64,000 bases of DNA from a virus. Below the pieces are notes generated by a model, which saw only the letters and a list, made by a program, of their open reading frames with translations, was not told the DNA's origin and made no database searches. Numbering within the stretch: the stretch's first letter is position 1; every line of letters begins with the position of its first letter. A program made the position numbers and the translations under genes. Of the stretch, positions 55,201 through 62,147 are shown one piece after another. The DNA lies in IMG/VR virus record IMGVR_UViG_3300031143_000004, positions 1 through 64,000 of that record; one strand, given 5' to 3'.

Positions 55201-57101
55201 GATTTAATCTAAAAAACCCCAACATGAATAGACAAAAAGGAGGATCACTACCAAAAGCTCAATTGCAATATTATGATAAAGCTAAAAAAACATATGATTT
55301 TGTTAAAGGATTATGGACTGTTGCTAAGCCTGTTTCAAAACTTGTAATACCAGGAAGGTCAGCTACTGATGTGGCTCATAAAATAAAACCATTAATTAAT
55401 AGTTACCAAAAACCAAATTCTGCTGGTGTTGCAAGTTTGATAAATCCTAACTGGACTGTTGATGAAGGTGGATTATATGAAGGTATGGATAGTAGAGTTA
55501 GAACATTTATAGAACCAGGCCAGTATGGAATAAATGAACCTATAAGACTAATGGATGGTAATACTAGATTTCATTATGGACAGAGTCAAGGAAAAGATTG
55601 GGACGAATGGTATAGAACATTTCAGCATAATAACCAATCTTTATATCCAGAGATAGCTGAAAAAAATCTTACTCTTGAAAATGGAACATGGAGACCTAAA
55701 ACACAGCTTGAACTTGATGATGATATACCAACAGAAGTTTGGGATCCTGTACAACAGAAATTTGTTAAACAAAATTTGAAAACAAGACCCTTTGCTGATC
55801 CCACATCCCTATATAGAGCTGTTAATGCTCCTGATATTCAAACTGCTGAAAAGTTTGGAACTACAATTCCTTCACTCAATTCTGGTGCAGATGGGAGAAG
55901 GACAGGATATACCGACTTACAAAAAAACACTCCATATGATGTTTTATTTACAACACCCAATGCAGGTTGGATAGGTGGTTCAGGTGTTGATGATCCATAT
56001 AATTTATTTAATTTATATGCAAAAAAAGATCAAGGAAAATTTATAGTTAAAATGCCAAGAACAAATGGTGCTGTTGAGAGTTTAACTCAAATTAATAATA
56101 GGACAGATATTTTAAACAATTCTCAATATCCGTACAGTGGAAACACTGGTTCAGTTTGGAATGAAGCAACTGGTAAATTTGATATACCTACACATCTTGG
56201 TTCAGGTATATTCAATACAGTCTCTGGTAAGCCTGATTTAAGTTTAATACCAGAAGGATCAATTGTTAATCCAAATTATTCAAGTTTTAATGGTAACCAG
56301 ATAACTCCAATATTTGGAACAAAAGGAACAACAGTTAGAAACGCACAAGATGTATTACCAATAGAAGACTATTTCAAAAAACTAAAAGAAGATCCTAATT
56401 GGAAATTTAATAAAGGAGGATCTGTAAAAGCTCAATATGTAGGTGAAACTAAAGAAGATATAGATTGGACAGGTACAACTCAAGGTGAGATACCAAGCAA
56501 TGAACCAGACTTAGATCTTTTAAAGCAAGGTGTTGGTTATGCTGAAAGTCTTAATGGTGAGTTGATGATTAATTCTCAATCTACTGCAACAGGATTATAT
56601 GGTCAAAGATTTTCTGAAGTAAAGAAAGGTAAATTATATGATGGAACAAGAGAAGAATTTGCTGTAGATCTTGATGCTCAAAACTCTTTATTTGAACAAA
56701 GATACAATGGAGAAATAAAAGATATACCAGGATTAAAACAAAGTGGTATAGATCTATATGAAGAGTATAACACACAAATAACAGACTTTCCATACTCAAC
56801 AACTGAAGTTGCTGCACTGGTAAACTTCATAGGTAGACAAGGTACAAGAGACTACCTAGGATACGTTCTAAGAGACGGTAATACATTAGAATCAGTATTC
56901 CCTACTAAGTATGGATCAAAAGCAAATCAGTCAAATAAGACTCCAAATGAATATATCACTAAATTTAATGAAGGTTTAAATATAAAAAAGAAAGGAGGTG
57001 AAGTAGATAAGCTTACTGAAAGATTGATAAAGAAATATGAAGAAGGAGGAACACTTACACCTGCAGGAACTAAACATTTAAAGTCTCTAGGGATGATATA
57101 A
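49212..57101 (+). CDS. Giant virion polyprotein: tandem ART-like modules and a lytic transglycosylase-like end
   Basis: 2629 residues. Residues about 108-180 resemble a phage core domain (GNPIYVAIPMLFPTIEG ... GEVYYFNSEQESHKFAKG). Then come modules separated by G-G-x-L-x-K-A/H-Q at about 188, 610, 1064, 1331, 1673, 2010 and 2402. Four modules show features of ADP-ribosyltransferase (ART) folds: LYRGIG ... FFTPNVETASKYG (near 1370-1425); LYRYGD ... GYYSADPLDPLRYSE (near 1560-1600); VFRGESG ... IFTANEGLAKLYT (near 1775-1815) with a later G-L-N-N-I-R-L; and ELAKIKADGYDAIQL (near 1280). The end module has YAESLNGE with Glu2445 and STATGLYGQRF, like lytic transglycosylases. It may be carried in the head and injected. 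Domain calls are motif-level only. Confidence 0.7.
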   Translation: MAYSIDGYKRDSKDVKKPSNLIPSGNITMKGVDFPVMGTDNLGNQQLMQPGLDYQFPGSEVFEQPMQNLTQDKPKNQVKKRKVDRDNKLITNWTSEMGDVSSHKMTSMSFTDDDGNPIYVAIPMLFPTIEGQETPDPASWTQFAEGDEMSAFEMAMQRGEVYYFNSEQESHKFAKGSWKTPNLKKRDGGLIKHQDIGSNNHIINNRDLSDPNRKFMKPTINLSNYDELEETLGDTSWVDIMSKMSEEEFNNFVAPYSKRTDSLNNLKRFTGDERWWAGNLANVISDEEYAKANENRKWTRDNHRKGNLPNYSEVAPLGKSTEDVFYDAEKAYYNTPVHTKEELNADFDTAYPYTFNSVAGTDPLNKIPWKNEMKDDPEKWEGSWSDYIRSTDIQPDYYEIGDITLAEESNPFHFVYDGGDQDGETVNTAVPDKGIKDIQDVRSHDEYMKWYDHHKKSGVLNNKSKKDMDYWEALTDKDNNVWTSNFKYTDASPRYKELDFLENPNMNISDGERGRLSDRSEQSLSRFETLTGRDRKMYNDNHLNEMEYFNSIGIFETPLDKPIAYYPKEERMELMKVLNDYEKKQNSENTAWTIDYKNSEFYGKERTYKYGGSLPKAQLKQVKNAYALTKSLIKGKQLGKVLNKSLKLNEFIPKASKAPIIPKNKIAYVTPINTDVNINIGNDIISNNKTVNADNKFSLQSDVFKNKIPLTRVLSSKGLRFTDGKLFSSTEPHTHYKSDSRGEEFPLRLKSTNRNTTHWSYGHIGNPGHGGGSWSKKSTAIINDYENLSKSGLALDLDPTDTWFYSKGNFEIPANSLILTRDKTLYKKIKKETNITNIKLFENTNNEDFESIVNSYSTRGGKGAYTRPTDDMINPKDQFFNAGEGEMIMRDYMIKNYSKGDDVSLTQTADHYKPHQWQGHDFDWVHPFTGKKSGITTMHPDFDHSYMDLGDPFGGGQSKAHSGSPLSTIERMEYNWGDNMTTNHGLYSSNNRWGNGDRSGSLDILAKLPKTIQVNEMEKVMKTYKNQREGLRLQQELAELNGFKSYKEFKNSISKQEWLDFKRDGGSLNKAQWWNPKNAYALANTISKSFKPAKSLLPKPSFKNINYQKLLPFTESGSTLVPQTHMSSGKEGTSMDLSETLNSIYADNKPMWFGPTATSNRYRMTDDNNKFIPTIPGQGGLFQVGSGRLGNTGKPGFDEIPFTEATMPFGGLANDGYHLNLETGLPNYNDPLMDHKLLTKNAFQNKIDGVFNPNTKFKIFKSDLSKGNHAMHQKWSDKELAKIKADGYDAIQLVDQNGNQIENILLNKEKFKINKINDMDVHIDNPEFKYGGSLPKAQWYNLKNAYNIGKGLVNTIKSPFINDLVQGSNKLYRGIGPAGYNSAVNTGKILSNVNPTAVNEGAFNLTKNFGNKTFFTPNVETASKYGDGYIAEINNDVNDFSNRYNSDWSQFTTDPVFLSQSNIYKMNMLGNYKRILSQNTVGDHSKINFLDNVKLRTNYTSSTGLDYYGHRNVKHNIKGGWPTQLEVEKLKKDSGLTLTQDNLRSYVEKIGKVGGGKYPKTTLYRYGDMATNAAGNKDMGYYSADPLDPLRYSERADRTFNGSVFKIDVENELLPEFYKGIGFGNQGKEPGFQSGTLFKEFEVPEAFLGKFGNQQTFKTLSDYKKWLNTVKQSGGSLTKHQVPKLIKGALDLGKKVKNIISPKNVNSIIDWSKVSPAILANKNLLSEYADIEMATKANATWMKNDDGTSFWGTPQQFIQVNSEAFKNSYPEGYKRVFRGESGTLKLTDPLYSGAADIESGNKGIFTANEGLAKLYTNDYRLGSNSSILQLAIPSVSDGSKYLNINGLGNDWTDLSSIGTTKKTLELNIKNLENNIKKDAEGFQWASGSGSLESYDVNKHLQSYKDFYNNYDEIVANPIYKKLLEFKETAWENDKILNGGNLAGRQSFGTGDVGDFMEKSGLNNIRLNYIDDGGFGDVTLNNQIPGNYLKSLTNNNGRFNLKNPNMNRQKGGSLPKAQLQYYDKAKKTYDFVKGLWTVAKPVSKLVIPGRSATDVAHKIKPLINSYQKPNSAGVASLINPNWTVDEGGLYEGMDSRVRTFIEPGQYGINEPIRLMDGNTRFHYGQSQGKDWDEWYRTFQHNNQSLYPEIAEKNLTLENGTWRPKTQLELDDDIPTEVWDPVQQKFVKQNLKTRPFADPTSLYRAVNAPDIQTAEKFGTTIPSLNSGADGRRTGYTDLQKNTPYDVLFTTPNAGWIGGSGVDDPYNLFNLYAKKDQGKFIVKMPRTNGAVESLTQINNRTDILNNSQYPYSGNTGSVWNEATGKFDIPTHLGSGIFNTVSGKPDLSLIPEGSIVNPNYSSFNGNQITPIFGTKGTTVRNAQDVLPIEDYFKKLKEDPNWKFNKGGSVKAQYVGETKEDIDWTGTTQGEIPSNEPDLDLLKQGVGYAESLNGELMINSQSTATGLYGQRFSEVKKGKLYDGTREEFAVDLDAQNSLFEQRYNGEIKDIPGLKQSGIDLYEEYNTQITDFPYSTTEVAALVNFIGRQGTRDYLGYVLRDGNTLESVFPTKYGSKANQSNKTPNEYITKFNEGLNIKKKGGEVDKLTERLIKKYEEGGTLTPAGTKHLKSLGMI

Positions 57102-57136
57102 GAATGGATATAATTAGACAATGTCCTAATAATTTA

Positions 57137-57145
57137 GTATATTAT
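57137..57145 (+). promoter_or_regulatory. Late promoter candidate GTATATTAT
   Basis: AATTTAGTATATTATAAGTG lies 35 bases before the ATG at 57181. It matches the motif before the 24979 gene over TTTAGTATATTATA. Confidence 0.6.
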
Positions 57146-57180
57146 AAGTGTATAGTGCTAAATATTAATTAATTGAGCAA

Positions 57181-60100
57181 ATGGCAAAAGAATTTCCAGA
57201 TAATAAAACTTTAGAAGTTTACCAGCAAGGTGGTGCTACTCAGAGTGTTAACTCATGTCCAGAAGCTATATCTGATGACATGATAAATATAGATAATAGA
57301 GAACGTTCTATTGTAAGATCTAACTATAGTAAATCAAATACAGAAAGCAAATGTGGAAATTGTATCTTTTTTGACATATCTAATAGGATAAAAAAGTGTG
57401 CAGATACTAAGTCAGATAATAAAGGATACTGCTGGGATCAAGAGTTTGTATGTGAATCTCAAAATATTTGTGATATGTGGGAAGAAGGTGGTCCAATCAA
57501 GTCTAACAAAGACTCATATGCACAAGATGAATCCTCTAATGAGTTTGAACAAAATAAAGCAGAAGTTGAACAGATACAAACTCAGAAACAGATGCCTGTG
57601 TTTAATGAGTCTCAACAACAACCAATGGCTCCGCAACAAGGTGCACCACCTCAAGCAATGCCTCCTCAACAACAAGCTCCTGCACCACAAGAACAAATGC
57701 AACCTTCATTTGCATATGGTGGATCTTTAAGGAAGGCTCAAGAGCAACATGAAACAAATCCTATAAATCCTGTAACAGGATTACCTTTTGAAGATGATAT
57801 GTTGGCAGCAAAGAAAGAAAGAGATTTACAAGCTGCAAAAGAAAGAGAAGCAATATTAGCTCAACAAGGTCAAGATAATAATACAGATATATATGATGAA
57901 GCAAATCCTAAAGAAGCAGGTTCATCACTTAAAGATAAATATAAAAACTGGAGAACTAAAAGAGCAATAAAAAAATATCAAAAGAGTTTAATCCCAGAAG
58001 CTCCATTTATGATGTATAACTCTGATCCTTCACAAGGTGTTCTAGGAGAGATAGGTAATTGGATGAAAAGTGCGAAGAAAGACTTTACTACTAATTGGGA
58101 TAATAATAATAAGAAAAGTAACTATCAACAATTTAAAGTTTCAAATCCACATGATGATGTAAGATTCTTTGATCAAGATAATCCTGATGCACCACTGCTC
58201 AACTATGGCCAGAAGAATTCTAATGATTATAACAAGTTCTCTACTGACAGAACATCAGCATTTCCAGAACTATATCAAATATCATCTATGGATAATGAAG
58301 GTAACATAAGTTACACAGGAGAGAAGTTGTTAGGGGATATGGTTGAAACAGAATACATGCCTGATGCTGTTCACATTCAACATACTGAAGATGGAACAGG
58401 AGTTACAGGAGCATACATATATACTGGAATGAGTGATGCTGGAAAAAAAGAATATGAGTTTGTTCCTTTTGATAAAGAAAATCCTACTCAGATTTCAGTT
58501 GGACCATCTAAGCAAAAACGTGCTGAACAAGAAATGGCAGATAAGAATATATGTATAAATGCAGGTGGTGAATGGGATGCTGGAGTATGTACATATCCTG
58601 ATGAGACAACTAAGAAAGATAATTTACAAAAGAAGAAAAATGAGAACTTTAAAAAGACACCATTAAATATAGAATTTGATAAAGATAAACAATTTGGAGG
58701 TACTCCAACATTTGCACATATGAGAGATGGAGGTTCTCTGTCAAAGTTTCAAAGTCAAAGTGAATGGACAGATGAACAACTAAAAACATATCTAAAGTTG
58801 CAAAATGAAATGCTTGTTACTGGTGGTGTTGATGGATCTAAAATTGATCTATCTAAAAAAGATACTTGGCCTAGTGTTAAATTTTCAGTTTCAGATGGTA
58901 CATATAATACAATGTATCCTTGGTTACCAGATATGTCTACTAAAGAAGGTAAATCACAAATGTATAATTTACATAAAACTGCATCAGATAAATTTCCTGA
59001 TCAAACATACATGCCTGGTGTATATTGGGGATCAGATGATGAAGGTGGTGCATATCCATATCTAAATGAAACTGTTGAGGGTAAAGAAGAAAGAGCACGT
59101 CATACTGCATCATTGCAACGTGACTTTGCAACATTACAAGAAGCATTAGCATTTGCTAAAAAAGGTGGATATAATACTGAAGGCTTAAGTGTAAATGGTG
59201 TACCTATACAAAACGTTAGTAATATAGGTAGTTCTGCCGATGACATAGACTATGGTGCAGAAGGGAACTTTAATAGAAGAAGGTTGGGTATTAATAGAAG
59301 TGTAGGAACAGATGATTTAACAGGTACAGTTTATGATGCAGCATATAAACCATATCAAGAAAAATTACAAAAGGAATATGATAACCATTATGCTACTAAG
59401 TCTGGTGTAGATAATTGGTCTATGGAAAAATTTATGAATGAGTATGATCATAGTGGATACAAGCAAGACTGGCAAGAAGTTACTGCAGATAACATGGAGG
59501 ATGCTATAAATTATTCAGGTAATCAAGCCTTTGAAGGTTCCATGGGAGGTTATGGTGGAGGTGCAATAGGATATAATTCTGGTAATAGTGAATACATTAT
59601 AGGAAATGATACATTACCTAATCCTCAATTTCAAGATCATGGAAGGAATAAAGAAATGACTACTGATATGGGTTATATACCAGGATTGGTTGGAGGAATG
59701 GGTGGATTAAAACTAGGAATGAACTTAGCAAAATATGTAGGAGGTTTCAGTGTTCCTTATACACAAGGAGCACTTACTTTTGGTAATGTAGCTAATGGAA
59801 TGATGGCAACTAATGGTGTAGTTAACACTCTACCAACTGCAGTTAATAATTTTAAAGAAGGTGACTGGGAGGAAGGGTTGATGAATACAGCTTTTGGACT
59901 TGGTGAAATGACAGGGTTTGGAAATATGGGTACTAATATTTTACCAAAAACATTTAATCAAGTCAGAGGTCTTAACTCAACAATGCCTGCTTTAAATATT
60001 AAAGGTCAATCTAAAATTATGGAAAGTTTAAACGCAAATAAGAATTTGAGAACATTCAATGCAAATCCTCTTAGTAAAAGACCTTCACAGCTAGGTATAC

Positions 60101-62145
60101 TTAAGGATTATATGAAAACTAATTATACTAATAAGTTGATTAATCCTAACTTTGCCCCAAAAGTATTTCCAACTAACTATACTCAATTTCCAGGAGTTCC
60201 AGGGTTAAAATATGGAGGCTCTTTACCTAAAGCACAAATACAAAATGGTGCACATGATGTAGCAGCTAATTATCAAGTAAATCCTGCACAGTTTGATTAT
60301 GATACAAATATGCCTAAGGAAGGAGCAATTAGTGCATATGGAGATGTATGGCAAGGAGGACAATGGGTAGATGCTACTGTAGAAGAACAAGGTTTTAATA
60401 CTCCTAATTCAGAACAGTTTGGAAATGTAAAAACTGCATTCTCAGATGAGACAGGTGTTACAAACCGTAATGCAAATTATGATCCAGATAGAGCATATCC
60501 TTTTTCAGCAAATGCAATAAACAAAGATATAAAATCTGCAGCAGCTAATAGCTTTGATGTAAGAAGAAAAGACATAGATATGAATACTTATAAACCTGAA
60601 GATGGTTCTATAAATAAATCATATGGTGATATATATAATTCTGAGAGTGGAAACTTTGATGATAATCAATTTACACCAATGTTTGATCAAACAGATGATT
60701 TTGCATTTGAAGGAGATAATAATACATTAAGTAGAAGACAACTTAGAGATGTACGTCAAGATAATAGAAGACAAGCTAGAGCTGAAGATAAAGGCTTTGG
60801 ATCTTATGAAGATATGCAAACTGATAAGAGTGAAAGAAAAGCAGAGAAAAGACAAAGGAGAAAAGATAAAAGAGATAGATGGGGTGAAACACCAGGGGCA
60901 AGGATGACTAATAAAGTGAATTATGCATTAGATAGTAATCTAGGTCAACTATTTCAAAAAGGATCTAAAGCTGCAGTAGAAGGAGCAAAAATTATAAATA
61001 ATCAGTTTGATGGTTATAATGAAGATATGGAATCAGAAAAAGTTTTTGCTGGTAGATCAGCAGGATCTATGTATGGAGTAACAAGTTCTGATGCATTATC
61101 AAGAGGTGAACATGATAAAAACACTGGTATTTTCCAACCAGATGATAAAGTAATTTCAAGATGGGGTAAGTATGGTACTGAACTACCTAGAGCACAAGGT
61201 CAAATGGAAACTGCTAGTATATATGATATACCAAATAAGGATGGTTCTTATAATGATCAAAATTGGTTTACAAAAGCTAATCATGGATTTAGTGAGGGGG
61301 TGTATAATGATGCACAAAGAACAAATCATGGGGTGGCACCAATTGTAGGTGGTGGTATAATAGGTAAGATGGCAGACGTAAAAAGCATATATGATTTTGG
61401 TAAGAGTGCATATGATGGTGTAAGTAATTGGATAAATGAAGAAGAGGTAGATGAAATTGCTGGAACACCTGAAGGATATGCTATGGATATGGCTAAGTAT
61501 GGAGGTCACCTGAAAGCACAAAATCAAAAGGAAACTGGACTAAAAGAATTTTGTGTTAATGGACCAATAATTGATTCAGGAGGTAGAGTTTTTTCTCAAT
61601 GTCAAAATAGAGATTTTGATTCTAAGCATGACTTAAGTTTATATGGAACAATGTCAATGGGTAAATTAAATGATGAATTTACATCATCATTTGGATTAGC
61701 TCCAGGATATACTTTCAATCCTAGTGGAGGAACAAATGGTCTTAAAACATACGTTGGTGGAAACTATGGTTTACGTGCTACTGAAGATTCTAGTGTAGAT
61801 GATGGATTGAATGGAACTACTGTGGATATGGATAATTATATGAAACTCTTGGCTTCAGTAGGATATACTGGAGAAGTAGGTGGTAACAATACTCAATATG
61901 GGTTTGGTGCTTATGCTGATAAAGATCTAATGGGTGATAATGGTACTACTTATGGTGGCTATGCTAATGTTGGACCTGTTACTTTTAAGGGAGGAATCAA
62001 TCCAAACACAGGTCCACAATTTTCTTTAGGTATAGGGGCACATCTTAAACAAAGAGGTGGTGAACAAAAACAAAAAACAGTAAGTGTAAATTCAGATATG
62101 TATTACGAATTAATAGCTGCAGGAGCAGATATAGAAATTATATAA
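57181..62145 (+). CDS. Giant internal virion protein with Cys domain and beta-barrel-like end, 1654 aa
   Basis: The N-terminus (residues about 58-105) has a Cys cluster CGNCIFFD ... KKCADTK ... GYCWDQ ... VCESQNICDMWEEGGPI, as in small Fe-S or zinc domains of phage internal proteins. A Gln/Pro-rich linker follows, then modules set off by GGSLRKAQ (about 180), GGSLSKFQ (about 517), GGSLPKAQ (about 1012), GTELPRAQ (about 1332) and GGHLKAQ (about 1441). Residues about 835-920 are Gly-rich and hydrophobic (membrane-active?). A Glu/Lys/Arg coiled coil lies near 1180-1240. The last 190 residues have alternating Gly/aromatic strands (GGYANVGPVTFKGGINPNTGPQFSLGIGAHL) that look like an outer-membrane-type barrel. 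It probably enters the host envelope at ejection. No enzyme motif was found. Confidence 0.65.
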   Translation: MAKEFPDNKTLEVYQQGGATQSVNSCPEAISDDMINIDNRERSIVRSNYSKSNTESKCGNCIFFDISNRIKKCADTKSDNKGYCWDQEFVCESQNICDMWEEGGPIKSNKDSYAQDESSNEFEQNKAEVEQIQTQKQMPVFNESQQQPMAPQQGAPPQAMPPQQQAPAPQEQMQPSFAYGGSLRKAQEQHETNPINPVTGLPFEDDMLAAKKERDLQAAKEREAILAQQGQDNNTDIYDEANPKEAGSSLKDKYKNWRTKRAIKKYQKSLIPEAPFMMYNSDPSQGVLGEIGNWMKSAKKDFTTNWDNNNKKSNYQQFKVSNPHDDVRFFDQDNPDAPLLNYGQKNSNDYNKFSTDRTSAFPELYQISSMDNEGNISYTGEKLLGDMVETEYMPDAVHIQHTEDGTGVTGAYIYTGMSDAGKKEYEFVPFDKENPTQISVGPSKQKRAEQEMADKNICINAGGEWDAGVCTYPDETTKKDNLQKKKNENFKKTPLNIEFDKDKQFGGTPTFAHMRDGGSLSKFQSQSEWTDEQLKTYLKLQNEMLVTGGVDGSKIDLSKKDTWPSVKFSVSDGTYNTMYPWLPDMSTKEGKSQMYNLHKTASDKFPDQTYMPGVYWGSDDEGGAYPYLNETVEGKEERARHTASLQRDFATLQEALAFAKKGGYNTEGLSVNGVPIQNVSNIGSSADDIDYGAEGNFNRRRLGINRSVGTDDLTGTVYDAAYKPYQEKLQKEYDNHYATKSGVDNWSMEKFMNEYDHSGYKQDWQEVTADNMEDAINYSGNQAFEGSMGGYGGGAIGYNSGNSEYIIGNDTLPNPQFQDHGRNKEMTTDMGYIPGLVGGMGGLKLGMNLAKYVGGFSVPYTQGALTFGNVANGMMATNGVVNTLPTAVNNFKEGDWEEGLMNTAFGLGEMTGFGNMGTNILPKTFNQVRGLNSTMPALNIKGQSKIMESLNANKNLRTFNANPLSKRPSQLGILKDYMKTNYTNKLINPNFAPKVFPTNYTQFPGVPGLKYGGSLPKAQIQNGAHDVAANYQVNPAQFDYDTNMPKEGAISAYGDVWQGGQWVDATVEEQGFNTPNSEQFGNVKTAFSDETGVTNRNANYDPDRAYPFSANAINKDIKSAAANSFDVRRKDIDMNTYKPEDGSINKSYGDIYNSESGNFDDNQFTPMFDQTDDFAFEGDNNTLSRRQLRDVRQDNRRQARAEDKGFGSYEDMQTDKSERKAEKRQRRKDKRDRWGETPGARMTNKVNYALDSNLGQLFQKGSKAAVEGAKIINNQFDGYNEDMESEKVFAGRSAGSMYGVTSSDALSRGEHDKNTGIFQPDDKVISRWGKYGTELPRAQGQMETASIYDIPNKDGSYNDQNWFTKANHGFSEGVYNDAQRTNHGVAPIVGGGIIGKMADVKSIYDFGKSAYDGVSNWINEEEVDEIAGTPEGYAMDMAKYGGHLKAQNQKETGLKEFCVNGPIIDSGGRVFSQCQNRDFDSKHDLSLYGTMSMGKLNDEFTSSFGLAPGYTFNPSGGTNGLKTYVGGNYGLRATEDSSVDDGLNGTTVDMDNYMKLLASVGYTGEVGGNNTQYGFGAYADKDLMGDNGTTYGGYANVGPVTFKGGINPNTGPQFSLGIGAHLKQRGGEQKQKTVSVNSDMYYELIAAGADIEII

Positions 62146-62147
62146 TT

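Noticed and set aside
41647-57101. Several 60-110 codon ORFs in other frames of the giant genes (for example 43778-44062 and 50023-50304)
   Set aside because: They are Leu/Met/Val-rich shadows of strongly supported frames with no start context.
49212-62145. Giant proteins as a phage RNA polymerase, as in some crAss-like phages
   Set aside because: No D-x-D-G-D metal site or other polymerase motif was seen in either protein; the modular GG pattern is different.
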